64,000 nucleotides of DNA from Ischnura elegans (taxonomy: Eukaryota; Arthropoda; Insecta; Odonata; Coenagrionidae): the NCBI RefSeq assembly GCF_921293095.1, contig NC_060247.1:112611111-112675110 (forward strand). Reading direction: 5' to 3'. How positions within the stretch are numbered: the first letter of the stretch is position 1; the number at the start of each line of letters is the position of its first letter. The notes beneath the pieces were generated by a model. That model saw only the letters and a list, made by a program, of their open reading frames with translations. It made no database searches and was not told the DNA's origin. Of the stretch, positions 1 to 10,683 are shown in pieces. Position numbers and translations under genes: made by a program.

Positions 1-218
1 TTAAACACTCCTATAAATAAATCAAGTCTTTATATTTTGTGGGTTTTATCATTTATGTAATATCATCATATTGAACATTTTTTTACGTAAGTAACAACAT
101 ATCTGTATCTTGAAAACTAGAGCTGATAGGAAAAAACTAATATCATATTTGGATTCAGCACCGCAATTATACTTGGAATCAGCTTTAAAAGCTCCGGCAC
201 CAAAACCACTGTTGACCT

Positions 219-571
219 GTGTAATCCTTATTTAAGCCAAGCGCTACCTGCTAGCAAGGTACTCTGCTACGTGCTAGCAGCCTGCATCGTAGCGTCGCGC
301 ACATCCTCGCCCCAAGGTCATCTCACACGGCGACAGCGGGAACCAGAATGACGTCACACGGGCTTTTCACAGCATTCATACTTAGCCGTCGCGTTTTCGC
401 GCGCTTGAAAATTTTCACTTTTCATTTAATTTAATTTAATTTAATTTAATTTAATCGCGAAAAATAGATATCGTCATTTAAAAATCTAAAAGCGTGAAAT
501 GCATACTCCAGGAGTAATAATCTTTCGATTTAGGCAATAAAAAAATAATAGGAAACCACCCTATTCCTAAG
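219..571. repeat. dispersed repeat, copy 1 (pair with 18508-18816)
   Basis: About 300 bp here recur in the same orientation near 18.5 kb. Shared blocks include the stretch with tcctcgccccaaggtca, the segment with gtcgcgttttcgcgcgcttg, and the end with aggaaaccaccctattc. No coding frame or terminal repeat is recognised. It is probably a non-autonomous transposable element of unknown class. Confidence 0.8.
425..455. repeat. (TTTAA)n microsatellite
   Basis: About six TTTAA units sit inside the dispersed repeat. The partner copy at 18.5 kb has only one unit here, so the array expanded after the copies separated, or contracted in the other. Confidence 0.9.
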
Positions 572-910
572 ATAACGGCGAATCGGTGGTCACCAAACAG
601 GAAAAAGTAAGCAAAGAAATTCCGAAGAGCTGATCCGTCTTGTGTGTGCAGGATTACGTACGAGGTCGGAAAACAAGGATCATGTGTATTAGTGCGTTTG
701 GAATTTCGTAGATTCTAAAAATAAATTATCCATTTCCCCAATGCGCGGTAGGTTTTAAATGTAGCAATTTTTGTTGGTAAATATTTTTTTGACGCCGTCT
801 CCCAAAAGTTATTAATACCTATTCGACCGGAAAGGAATGTTAGGAAAATCCCTACTTAGGTTTATTTTGATGATAACACGTCCCTGAGAATAGAAAAAAT
901 GCGGTACAGG

Positions 911-1787
911 CAGTGGAGTAGCCAGGAATTTCGTTCGGGGGGGTCCAAAATCAGGGGGAAAATTTTTAAAAACATGGTACTAATTAGTGGGTTTTAAACT
1001 AATTTTAACGCTTTTCATAATCGAAAAAAACTTCATTTGAGGGGTTTAGAAGCCAAGGGATACATCTGATTAATTTCTCAACAGAGTTAGGTAAAATTAA
1101 TTGCTGGAATAAATACACAAAAACTTGGTTGCCAAGGGATACTAGTGAGTCTCTGTTTTGAGCTGACATCGAGCAGAAAATCAAATGCGCTACTAAGCAT
1201 CTAATCGATCTAGTTTGTTTTCTAATACTGTTGTTTACAACAACTCCAATAATTTCAGTAGTATAAATAATTTGTTTTCGGCAAACTGCTAATAATAGAT
1301 GTGCCTTCTTTACATCAAAATTGCAAGTTATAGGTACGAAAACTACGGGAATGCCAAGCGCTCAAAGTTGGGCAACTTGATTTTACGCGCAAAAAACGGG
1401 TACTTTTTTGAGAAAAAATTAAGCACAGGAAATACTATTCAGCCGAAGATTTTTTGAAGTACATGATACAACGTAGAAATAAATTCTCTATCGTGTGCTT
1501 TTTGTTGCATTGAAATTGATTGCTTCGTTTAGACGCTAGAGCTCCTCAAACTCGAGTATCTTGCTTTTTTTCACATTTAGTAGACTTAATTTCTGTACCT
1601 AACTCTGTGTAGAAAAAAGAAATCACTTGTACCCCTTGGCTTCTCACCCACTCATTTTTCATAGAAATCTGTCGAAAAATCATGATTTTTCAATATTTTG
1701 TTTTCTTTAATGATGGAAAGTTATTGTGTTCTCATATTTCGAGGAGGGTCCGAACCCCCCCGGACATCCCCCCACGCTACGCCACTG
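911..1787. mobile_element. hAT-like MITE family A, copy 1, interrupted by a nested element
   Basis: The ends are CAGTGGAGTAGCCAGG on the left and CTACGCCACTG on the right (inverted). They are flanked by ggtacagg (903-910) and ggcacagg (1788-1795), a 7/8 match that fits the 8 bp target duplication of hAT transposons. G and C runs lie just inside the ends. The interior matches the copies at 3309, 23872 and 50916 except for an insertion at 1039-1653. No coding capacity is seen. Confidence 0.8.
1039..1653. mobile_element. TIR element nested in hAT-like MITE (family N, copy 1)
   Basis: Inverted ends read GAGGGGTTTAGAAGCCAAGG on the left and, as reverse complement, GAGTGGGTGAGAAGCCAAGG on the right. 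It interrupts the family A MITE. Its interior (about 1230-1570) matches 36331-36693, and its ends match 56001-56265. I could not fix the target duplication, so the superfamily is open. Confidence 0.7.
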
Positions 1788-1795
1788 GGCACAGG

Positions 1796-2423
1796 CCAGA
1801 CCGAAAGTGAACGCATTCGAAATTGAAGACGCAGACGGATTTAATAACATAATATGGTCTCAGCTTGAAAATTCTATATCGTCACATCACCTTCAAACAG
1901 CCACGTGAAGACGCGGTGCCCGAACACCTCTCAGCGGAAACTTGATCTTGAAGGTGCGAATGCGGACGAGTCTCTATTCAAGGGAGCCGCCCAGAATAGC
2001 TCCGACGTCATGAATGCCAAGGGCGCCTCGTGCCTCGCCCTCTACGGCCGAAATTATACGTCTCGAGAGTCTGGAATCTCTTTTTTCGGAAAGATGTGGG
2101 CTCAACGATTACTTTCCGATATCGAGTTAAACTGATCCTGGTACGTGCCGAGTGATGGAAAAAGGGATGGAATTTACATCCCAGGAGCCATCGCGGAAAA
2201 AGATCGCGTGAAGCGGTATTTTTTAACTGTCATCATTGGGTCGTTATTGGAGCTGCCCTCAAAAGGGATGGAAAAAATAATAGTGTGATTCAGGCTTTAG
2301 CTATATCCACTTCCAAATACGATTCCTTTACTCGCGAGTCCTTTGTACGAGATATTTTAGTTTTGAAGTATCCAAGTGAATCTAAAAAAGAGAGTAACGA
2401 TTCCTTCTAAGCGATTACAGGTA
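1796..2423. other. unassigned stretch
   Basis: Moderately GC-rich sequence with short open frames (for example 1905-2135) that match nothing I recognise. A tgtgattcaggctt string near 2283 resembles the terminus of the MITE ending at 3185. Confidence 0.4.
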
Positions 2424-2800
2424 TCAGGTGGGTTCAGAAATTAACGGGAATTTTTGTTTTTTGGAAAAATATTATATATCTTTTATTCGTCTGCACTAAT
2501 TTTGCCGCCTTCAAAATAGCCCTATTACATATTATTCACTTGTACCTGAGCTTCTTTAAATCCTCGAAACACTTCTCAAACTCCATCTTCGGGATAGCAT
2601 TTAGCTATGTCAGCTACTTCTTTAAATTTCGCCAATACTTGTAAACGACGGCCCTTTAAAATTCTCTTTATTTTTGAAAATAGGAATACGTCACTCGGAG
2701 GCATGTCTGGCGAAGCTTGGGCATCGTTTCATTATATTTTTGCCCAAACATTCGCGAGCAAGCAATGAAGTGTGGGCCGAAAATCGCAAATACCGTAAAA
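2424..2800 (-). pseudogene. mariner-like transposase C-terminal remnant with one TIR
   Basis: On the minus strand, three frames together resemble the end of a mariner transposase. The segment PDMPPSDVFLFSKIKRILKG corresponds to the family's conserved SPDL-P-D-FLFP-LK block near the third catalytic aspartate, followed by a KGRR-like motif and a region like EFEKCFEDLKK. Stops and frameshifts break it. The last bases, TCAGGTGGGTTCAGAAATTA read on the plus strand, look like a mariner terminal repeat next to a TA at 2422-2423. The N-terminal part is absent. Confidence 0.7.
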
Positions 2801-2810
2801 ACACGCCTAA

Positions 2811-3185
2811 AAGCCTGAATCGCAAGATCATTTTCTTTCGTCGCGAAAATTGATCGCTCTAGTGATCATTTTTCTGAACCACGCAGCTCGTTGTCATAGG
2901 ACCCGCATAACGTAAATATATGTATAGCGTGTTTATGTTTACCTAATTCGTTCCCACGATTGTCAAACGTTGCGCTGCAATCGCTCCATACGGCCTTCGT
3001 TCCGATTGGCTGATATGGGGTTTTAGTGACGGTTTTAGCGACGGAAAAAGCGACCGGACGAGTGATAAAAAATAGCGATGGGAATCCTCATCGCGATCGT
3101 GATCGCGAAAAACAATTGCCGGCGACGTCATTTGCGAAATGACGAATGTGTGATTTAGGAAATGACGATTGTGTGATTCAGGCTT
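2811..3185. mobile_element. MITE with AAGCCTGAATC termini
   Basis: The left end AAGCCTGAATCGCAAGATC is inverted against the right end TGTGTGATTCAGGCTT. TAA occurs at both borders, so a PIF/Harbinger (Tourist-like) origin with a 3 bp duplication is possible. The interior is rich in GATCGC and GTCGC strings. No coding frame is assigned. Confidence 0.55.
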
Positions 3186-3308
3186 AACCTTAGTTGTTGC
3201 TACGGACAAAGTAAACAATTAATGCAGCTGAAAATGTCATCATACTTCAGGGGCATGCACACCAAGATAATGAAAAAATTGAGAAAATGAGAAGCTCATC
3301 AGACAGAC

Positions 3309-3585
3309 CAGTGGCGCAGCCAGGGGGGAGGTTCGGGAGGTTCGGACCCCCCTCCCCGTCCCCCCGAAATATAAAAATAAAATATTTTCCTTTATAAAAG
3401 AAAGCGAAATATTGAAAAATCATGAATTTGCAAAATATGTCTTTAAAAATGAAGTTTTTTCGATTATGAAAAGTGTTAAAATTAGTTGAAATCCCTCTAC
3501 TTAGTACCCTATTTTTCAAAAATATCCCCCCCTGGTTTTGTACCCCCCCCCCCTTCCCCGAACAAAATCCCTGGCTACGCCACTG
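3309..3585. mobile_element. hAT-like MITE family A, copy 2
   Basis: Ends CAGTGGCGCAGCCAGG and CCTGGCTACGCCACTG are inverted. A perfect 8 bp direct repeat, agacagac, flanks them (3301-3308 and 3586-3593). It lies in reverse orientation to copies 1 and 3. Terminal G/C tracts are long and uneven. Confidence 0.88.
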
Positions 3586-3593
3586 AGACAGAC

Positions 3594-4118
3594 TCTAGCG
3601 ATAGCTACACGACATATTCCCCCATTAATTGAAAACAGAGTCCATCAAACGGCGCGGATATGAATTCAAGAAGTAGTTATTTTTGTCGCCGGCGAACGCC
3701 CAAAACTGAATGCCAAATTGCACCACTCTGTGACGAATTAACTGATGGACATTAAAAGTGTGTCAGTACCTAATTGGCCGTTACACTCGCCCAAAGAAAA
3801 CCTGGCCCGGCATTTAATTCGAAACATATCGTCCACAAATATATTTAGCAAAGTAAATCCTGGCAAAGATTCAAACAGCTTATTTGCTAATTGAGAATAA
3901 CTGCTGGTCATCCCTGCTAGTGCATGCAGTTTTTTTGGGGAGTTTGAAGTCCATATATCAAGCGGATAGACATCGAAATCCTAAAATACCGCTATTGATT
4001 CAAGCATAGTAATAGAAATAATGCTGTCGTTTGCTAAGACCCGAAATAATCTCCCCCAACGGAAACTCTAATATCCTCAACTCAGACATTCTCTCCTAAT
4101 TTTAATTGAGAAAATGCG
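3594..4118. other. unassigned stretch
   Basis: No gene or repeat end recognised. The string aaataatgctgtcgtttgc at about 4017 recurs at about 5515 inside the split RTE copy. Confidence 0.4.
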
Positions 4119-4325
4119 AAATGTCTCCCACTTTTCACGAGTTGATGACATCATTAGTGTTATGCTTCATTTGCTTGTTCAGATGGGAAATTTCATCGGG
4201 GAATCACTAAGGAGACTGTGTACAGCAACGAATCACGAGAGAACGATTAGAGAGGCTGAGGAACAAGGATGAAGGGGTAATACACTCGGAAAAAGTTAGT
4301 GACGTCATAAACTTACATGAGAAAG
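4119..4325. repeat. diverged monomer of the CRE-containing tandem repeat at 35.3-35.9 kb
   Basis: It has the same order of landmarks as the array at 35305-35950: a cccacttttca-gag block, a gtgacgtcat-like block, a gaggctgagga block and tgacgtcataaacttat near the end. Similarity is partial. Confidence 0.55.
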
Positions 4326-4621
4326 AGTTGAGGGAATCGTTTTTTCATCGTTAACACCTCGAAAAGTACCTAGGCGACGAATCCATAAAACGGAAAAATA
4401 CTAGTCTCTTTATGTTTTTTAAACTATAACCATAGAGTAAGTTCATAAGAAGTAAGAAGGAATATACTTACTCAATGCTATAACTTAATCGACAGTGAAA
4501 GAAAGTCGATGAACGAGCCTTCTCACTTTTTTCCGGAATACCGAATGTTTCAACATGAATAGCGGGTTTTAACACTTTCTAATATTCATTATGCTAATCT
4601 TACAGCTGTAAATCACACTTA

Positions 4622-5050
4622 AAATGAAAGAGAAACTCAAACAGTTTTACATAATAGCTAACAAGTGTTCAATGTGAGCACCAATCGTCACACGGCACAC
4701 GTGAACACGATATGCGAGTTCTTTCCAAACGTTTACAAATGTCTCACGAGTAACTTTTGCGACAGCTGCATCAATCGTGTTTCTAAATTTCTGCAAGATC
4801 AGCTGGGAGCGGAGGCATGGATGTCATTATAACGCGGATGATCACAACCGAACTTGATACGGAACGCACGGTCCACTTCAACTACAGACTTCGTCTTTTC
4901 AAACTGTCTTTCCGTTCACTAAACTAGTCGCCATCTTCGGTACTAGTGCTTTCTAACGGATGGCAGCGGAAACATTGGGTGCGCATGCGCATTGTTACTG
5001 TTTTTGAACGTTTCCGTTTTGTCAAAACTGTTTTAGTTACTCTTTCATTT
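4622..5050. mobile_element. internally deleted DNA transposon with AAATGAAAGAG TIRs
   Basis: The left end AAATGAAAGAGAAACTCAAA and the reverse complement of the right end, AAATGAAAGAGTAACTAAAA, form terminal inverted repeats of about 26 bp that continue into CAGTTTT. At 429 bp it keeps only the last part of a transposase. Flanks (ttaa versus ttga-like) do not give a clear target duplication. Confidence 0.7.
4648..4800 (-). pseudogene. transposase C-terminus ending in HIEHL (Tc1/mariner-related)
   Basis: The minus strand encodes about 50 residues containing TFVNVWKELAYRVHVCRVT and then GAHIEHLL near a TAA stop. This VW-EL-YR-DVC...GGHIEHL ending is common in arthropod transposases of the IS630/Tc1/mariner group, often annotated with a DUF4817 N-terminal domain. 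Catalytic regions are missing, so this is a relic. Family assignment is from memory of the motif. Confidence 0.6.
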
Positions 5051-5228
5051 GATGTATCATTCATAGCTGTAGGTTAATTGTAATAAATGTTATAAAGCGT
5101 TAGAGGTATTACTTGGAAATAATATCTTTTTAAAGTTGATATAAATTCTATCATTGCTTTACTAAATCGAGATCAAATTTAATTTTCGAACTATTCGAAG
5201 AAATATTCGATACGGGTTTTCATTCGGA
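5051..5228. other. unassigned short stretch
   Basis: AT-rich sequence between the deleted transposon and a hammerhead-like motif. Nothing recognised. Confidence 0.4.
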
Positions 5229-5400
5229 AGATCCCCTGAGGATGATCAGCAAGTCGCGGATCGAAACGTCGGGAGACATGGACGTCATCAACCGGTGGAA
5301 AACCCGAGAAACTTTTCTGCAACTGATACGCCGGGAAAACCTAAGATCATACGGTTCGTCATCCCTCTTCGCCGAAAAATCGGAATAAAAACCCGTAAAC
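5229..5400 (+). ncRNA. hammerhead-like motif with downstream Penelope-type sequence
   Basis: CCCTGAGGATGATC and GATCGAAACGTCGG frame a short hairpin. CTGAGGA fits the CUGANGA box of a hammerhead ribozyme core and GAAAC fits its GAAA box, with a GATC/GATC helix between and one extra U. Downstream, ggaaaacccgagaaac is of the kind seen after such motifs in Penelope-like elements. The catalytic core is not proven. Confidence 0.4.
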
Positions 5401-5585
5401 TATTTTGAACCGGACGTAAAGCAGAAAACAGAAGTACGAAGCTGGACTCGAAGGAGAGAATGGAAATTTTGTTAACAAAAAGTCCGACACAATTACAGCG
5501 GAAAACTTAATGTAAATAATGCTGTCGTTTGCATGGTAAGGAAAGTTATTTATAAGAACCTACAATTAGGGTATGCTCCTATATG

Positions 5586-6760
5586 CACGGAAAAAAGTTA
5601 AATAGAACTATCGAATTCTGATGAAATTTATCAAACTTTTCGGTTCATATGGCACATTGAAAAATTCAGTAACAATTACCAAACCAGTTTGATAAATTCT
5701 GTCAAACTGGTTTGGTAATTGTTACCGAACTGGCCACAGCAAAGGATAATAAAACCGACGTAGCGTGCACATATGAAAGATTGTCCACACATAAAAATAT
5801 TGTTCTGATTAAAAATCATAAAATTGAGAGTATAATGTAAGTTTCTGCAAAAGAAGTACAAAAAAGTGGAGAAAAAATACGCCTGCACGAACGTAGGCCC
5901 CCCGCTAGGTAGAAACGGACGCTAACAACTACGCTAAATCGGTTGCCACAATAATAGCTAACACAAACGTCGTAATATACTATTATTGTAAATATTCAAC
6001 CTTTGTTTTGAAATCTGAATAAGGTGTGACTACAGTTTCCCCTTGTATGATTAAGAGGAATACCTGATGCACACTATTGCATTACATGATCGCGAATGAT
6101 TATACCCCAGGAATACCTCTAATTAAAGTTTTAATGTGTCGAAATACACAAACATCTCCTTACAGCTTTAATATCCATGATAATACGCTATTCAATCATT
6201 GTCTTTGATGCACCAGCTCACGGATAACATGGCAATTTAAAACAGAAAAATGAACGTAAACAAAATTAAAACGTTATCGCCATCACAAATAATGAAAGCA
6301 AATTCATTTCTACTGACCTATCTTTTATGTTAGGCCTGTTTAAGAATCTTTTAACGGCAAATGATTGATATATTGAGTGTATTGATATAAACAAAAGAGG
6401 AACGACAGACCGTTCGATAGATTACGAAACACTTAGTAAATTCTACCAAACCAAATTCGCATAACAATATAGAGTTTGATAATTTTTACTAAACAAGCAA
6501 GCACCTTCGCAAAATTAATCATAACTTCGATAAAAGTTACCAAACTCCGAATCGTATTGAATTAATTCAGTTATTTTTACCAAACTCTTTCGTACAATTG
6601 ACGAAATTATGAAATATCAAAATGTTTTATGAAATATATCAAGAGCGTTTGGTAAAATAAATCGAGTGCTTCATAATTTACATCAAAGTTTAAGTATATT
6701 TAACAAAAATACTCCCTATCACACCAGTTTGATAGTTTTAATGAAATCTTTTTTTCCTTG
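5586..6760. mobile_element. TIR element inserted in RTE copy
   Basis: The left end CACGGAAAAAAG and the reverse complement of the right end, CAAGGAAAAAAAG, are inverted. It cuts the LINE between ctcctatatg and ggaagagagg, leaving TG on each side (5584-5585, 6761-6762). Subterminal and internal copies of a TTACCAAAC/GTTTGGTAA motif recur through it, as in many DNA transposons. No transposase is recognised. Confidence 0.65.
5669..5725. repeat. perfect 24 bp palindrome with 9 base loop
   Basis: Arms 5669-5692 and 5702-5725 are exact reverse complements and contain TTACCAAACCAGTTTGA. The palindrome is built from the same TTACCAAAC unit scattered through the surrounding element, so it may be a subterminal transposase-binding array. 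Confidence 0.9.
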
Positions 6761-7173
6761 TGGAAGAGAGGCTTGGACAATGACAGTAGCGGAGAAAGCA
6801 AGGATAGAGGCCTTCGAAATGTGGTGCTACAGAAGAATGATGAGGATAAAATGGATCGACCGAGTTAGTAATGAGGAAGTCCTATGAAGAGTAGGAAAGA
6901 AGGGAAGCCTAATGAAAACCTTATTAAGTAGACGGAACAACCTTATAAGCCACATCTTGAGATATGATGGCTCGATGAAGACAGTCGTCGAGGGACAAGT
7001 GTATAGCAAGAACGGAAAAGGAAGACCTCGAACTAAGTATAAGGAGCAGGTAATAAAGGATGTGAAAGAGAAGAAATACGTAGGTGTGAAAAAATTAGCT
7101 GATATGAGAACTGAGTGGAGAGCTGAGTCAAATCAATCTCAGGATTGTTGACCAGTGATGATGACAACGACAT

Positions 7174-8910
7174 GGGGGCCGATTGTGTAACTTGGCTACC
7201 TTTCGATCGTTAGAGATCCGTTCACTCTCGATTGAGTTCCCGGTATTCGAACGTTAGCTGTAAGTGCGATTGTGTATGGACGATCGTCAACAAGCAATCG
7301 AAAGTTACGACGTTGTCATATTTACTTGGAATTGGGAATAAGTTTCGCGATTGTTTTCCTTGAGCGCATGCGCAGTAAGGCCGAGAGTGGCTGTGATTGT
7401 TTTGAAAAGCGAAACTATGTTAACAATATTGGTTTCAGATACAATCGGCCAATTAAGTTTATATTATTGAAAGAATTTAACTTTGCGTATAAATCAATCT
7501 TTCTCAATTCAGTATTAAATACCTTCCTTTCCGTTGGAGCGTAGCTGATATTTGGGATAAGTAGTTTTTACTCAGATATCGCTGGCTATTTAGAAATGCC
7601 GCGGTAAGTCTCCATTTCGTTACTTTTGCAATTCGCTAAATAATAACTTGTATCATTTGTAATTGACTTAATTCCCTTAGAGGAAATATATGAGCGGATA
7701 TTCGATATTGATAGGCTCTCGTCTTCGCCTTTGTGTGTCTGCAAGGAGCAATGCCGCAGAATATTGAATATTTGCAAGAAATAAAAACTGACGAGTGTGA
7801 ATTAGTACGACGTCTTAATAATAGTCGTAAGGTAAACAGTTAAAAAAGCACGTAACTCATGAAATAAATAAGTACGTTAATATTCTCAATCAAAAACATT
7901 CTCATCATCACAAACCTTTCACCTATTACTTGAAAGAAAAAGCAAATATGCAGAGTCATCTTTGATATCTCCTCTCGTCTCAAACACCCGAATATCACTT
8001 CAAAAAATGTACCCTTTCTGAGGAAACCATATCGCATCAGAGACATTAATTGAAGTACATAAACCATATAAATTCAACTTAATTTAATACGTCATTGAGA
8101 AGTTAAAATAAACTATTTGAATACATAAATTAAATCATTTACTTGCCAATAACTGCCCGATGATCCGAATTAAATTAAACATTGTAGAGAATATAATTTT
8201 GGCAATGTATTATAGCACAACTATAATTTACCTAATATACTATAGTGGAACCACGTTTAAATCAAGCATACAAAAAGGATAATTTCATTTGAATTGCACA
8301 CACATTACATAGCGAAGCAATTGTAAACGTCCTCATCTTTGTATCGTATAGTAAACTAACACGTACAAATTGTATTTATCGATGTAATTTCACTACTTAT
8401 TCACGTTATTAAAAACATAACACAATGATGTATAAATTAAATAGAATGTTTAATTCACTTAATTCCACATGAGTTAATTTCATTTCAAATGCACACACAT
8501 TACACAGCGAAGCAAATGTAAACTTGCTCATTTTTATACCATAGTGAACTAATACGCACAAATTGCAATTATTTATGTCAATTCACTACAAATTCACGTA
8601 ATCAACAACATAACACTGCGATTTATGAATATAATCGATTGCATAATTCACTTAATCCCAAAAATAGGACATACAACGTGGCCATGAAAGGTAATAAACA
8701 TTTAAATTCCATCCCAAACCTCACCTGCGAACGATTCGATAGCCTTATCGTCAAGTGATGTGTTGACGAAGAGATGCTTTCGATCGAGAGCCGAAACACT
8801 TTCGAACGTAACGTTACACAATCGCTCCTTCAATTGTTTTCGAGTTGTTGATCTGAACTCCACGGGAACCGGATCTTTACGTTCGAACGTAAAGTTACAC
8901 AATCGGCCCC
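7174..8910. mobile_element. candidate TIR element with GGGGCCGATTGTGTAAC ends
   Basis: The left end GGGGGCCGATTGTGTAACTT (7174 on) is inverted against AAAGTTACACAATCGGCCCC (ending 8910). The right side also repeats an internal CGAACGTAACGTTACACAATCG block at about 8802. It starts only a few bases after the RTE tail. No transposase is seen and flanking duplications are not clear, so the boundaries are tentative. Confidence 0.5.
8281..8663. repeat. tandem duplication, period about 195 bp
   Basis: Two units start with aatttcattt at 8281 and 8476. They share gcacacacattaca-agcgaagc, cgtacaaattg-like and cacttaatcc-like blocks with moderate divergence. AT-rich and non-coding. Confidence 0.75.
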
Positions 8911-9902
8911 ATGATCGTTCACGAATTTTCGTACACCTCGCACTCCCCCTTCTAGACCTACCTCTCTCACGCGCGTATGCTTCCTAACAAGTTGGTGCAT
9001 TTCCGCGCCATATCTGACCTATCCCAACCTAGTAAGAATCGAGGTGATCACGGATTTGTTACCCGGAATTCCTACTCGACCGTTACGCATACAACCTTGC
9101 ACCAGCCACCTCAACCTCTTCGTCTTGTTCCTCATTACAGACCATTACCCTTTACAAACTATCCTCTTCAGACCCAAGGTACACACGCACATGCACCTAC
9201 ACGTTTTTTTTATTATTATAATCCTTCAATTGTGAATAATTGTCGTTTAAACCCGCCGCTGCACGTCTTTGTACCTTGTAATACACGATTTTGCCACCAA
9301 ATTCCACATGTGATTTGATTTGCTTCGTAAAATGATAATGATAATAATAATAATCCAATTGTCATCTCCGCTACCGGTGTCATCGTAAAACATAAACAAA
9401 ATATTTTCAAAATTCTCAACCTTCATCCAATTGCAAAAGACGGTAATAATTTCAGTCTACCATATCACGAGAAAATTTCTCAACGCAATAGAACAGTAAA
9501 GAGTTACCATGGTGAAAACCCGTGCTCTTTGCAATAAAACAACTCAGTGAAAACTGAAGAAATTTTCAGGAAAAAGATAATAATAATATCTTCAAATAAA
9601 ATATTTATATTTACTAGTTTTTACAGTTAAAGAAAAGGTATGCTTTGCATTGAGAAGGCCCTGCTTATAAGCATTATGCTAATCAGCAGTTTCAATTTTT
9701 ATCTTTACTCTTTTACACACATTGCATGTTTACACTTACAACATACATACAAACCAACATACATATGCCCTTTATATTATTAAAACTTTACCTAAAATAA
9801 AATCACTAAACCATAATAGAATATTTCCTTTGAATATTATGACACAAAAATACATATCTGAGCAATTCTAAAACATCAGTTCTACAATCTCTCCAGCAGA
9901 AG
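8911..9902. other. unassigned AT-rich stretch
   Basis: A pyrimidine-rich block (8930-9310) gives a 113-codon open frame with biased composition and no recognisable domain. A GATAATAAT microsatellite lies near 9330. No gene supported. Confidence 0.4.
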
Positions 9903-10090
9903 CTTAATAATAATAATAGCATCTTTTATTTCACAAGCGAATTTAGGCCTACATAGTCCTATCTTACAATTAACTTGTTTGACAATACCATACATGCCTG
10001 CCCTGGATAGCGGTCAAACCACCCAGGAGGGATTCGAACCCGCGACCGCTAGGTTAGCCGGGGACTTTACCCCAGCGCCACCGAGGCCGG
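9903..10090 (-). mobile_element. tRNA-derived SINE
   Basis: On the minus strand, GCCTCGGTGGCGCTGGGGTA resembles an A box region and GGGTTCGAATCCC is a B box, so the head is tRNA-like. The body ends in AATAAAAGATGC followed by a TTA-repeat tail. It lies just downstream of tRNA-Gln on the same strand, separated only by the tRNA's T-run and a few bases. No target duplication was found. Confidence 0.8.
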
Positions 10091-10091
10091 C

Positions 10092-10099
10092 AAAAAAAA
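10092..10099 (-). terminator. RNA polymerase III terminator of tRNA-Gln
   Basis: A run of eight T on the minus strand begins about seven bases after the tRNA 3' end. Confidence 0.75.
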
Positions 10100-10106
10100 G
10101 ACAACA

Positions 10107-10178
10107 AGGTCCCACCGAGATTTGAACTCGGATCGCTGGATTCAAAGTCCAGAGTGCTAACCGTTACACCATGGGACC
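10107..10178 (-). tRNA. tRNA-Gln (anticodon TTG)
   Basis: The minus strand folds as a full cloverleaf of 72 nt. The acceptor stem is GGTCCCA/TGGGACC with discriminator T. The D arm contains GTGTAACGGTTAGCAC, the anticodon arm is CTGGA-CTTTGAA-TCCAG with TTG at the centre, and the T arm is CCGAG-TTCAAAT-CTCGG. The A box (TGGTGTAACGG) and B box (GTTCAAATC) are intact and no intron or CCA is encoded. All stems pair without mismatches, so it is likely functional rather than a pseudogene. It reads CAA, and would deliver glutamine to the cytosolic ribosome. Confidence 0.95.
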
Positions 10179-10209
10179 GTTGTACTACAGGATGATGAGT
10201 AATGAGATG

Positions 10210-10483
10210 GAGTGGCGTAACTATTGGGGGGGTGATTAGGGGGATAGATTCATCAAAGCCTCAGAAAAATAAAAAAACTATCCAAAACTATTGACTAGTT
10301 TTGACTTATAGTAAATTTTAACGTAAACTTTTAATAAAACCGAAATTTTAAGTGCTAAGATGATGTAAAATGCATTTGCAGACGTCATTTTTCCAAAATT
10401 TTCCGAAAAGGGATGGGAGGTCGCCCTTCCCCATCCCTCCATCCCCCCCCCCCTCCCAAAGCATATCCCTAGTTACGCCACTG
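10210..10483. mobile_element. hAT-like MITE
   Basis: Inverted ends AGTGGCGTAACTA and TAGTTACGCCACT sit inside a perfect 8 bp direct repeat, atgagatg (10202-10209 and 10484-10491). The first base is G instead of the usual C. Terminal poly-G and poly-C tracts resemble the other hAT-like MITEs, but the interior differs. Confidence 0.88.
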
Positions 10484-10683
10484 ATGAGATGGATGCCACA
10501 GCGGCAAGCAAAGGGTGCGTCGAAACAACATTTCTGGTGAGTCCAATATTTCGATCATTTTCCCACCAATTTTAAAGTGTTTTGTATCAAACGAAAGGTA
10601 ATGAACCACAAAATCCAATTTCTTTCACTCCTAATCGTAGTGCACAAAAATATTGTAGTAAAATCCCAATGTGTGTATCATTA

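Larger units (their letters stand above)
5493..7165 (+). mobile_element. RTE-like LINE copy, 5'-truncated and split by a TIR element
   Basis: Bases 5493-5585 and 6761-7165 together match one continuous stretch of the LINE at 59.69-60.17 kb, from the acagcgggaaactta region to the 3' GATGATGA tail. The two halves are separated by the insertion at 5586-6760. The downstream half reads EAWTMTVAEKARIEAFEMWC and then the GRPRTKYKEQV tail, with a stop at 6885 and a frame change afterwards. It is more diverged than the copies at 12.9 and 58 kb. Confidence 0.8.

Noticed and set aside
10000-10090. Second tRNA gene beside tRNA-Gln
   Set aside because: A and B boxes are present, but there is no paired acceptor stem and a SINE body with a TTA-repeat tail follows.
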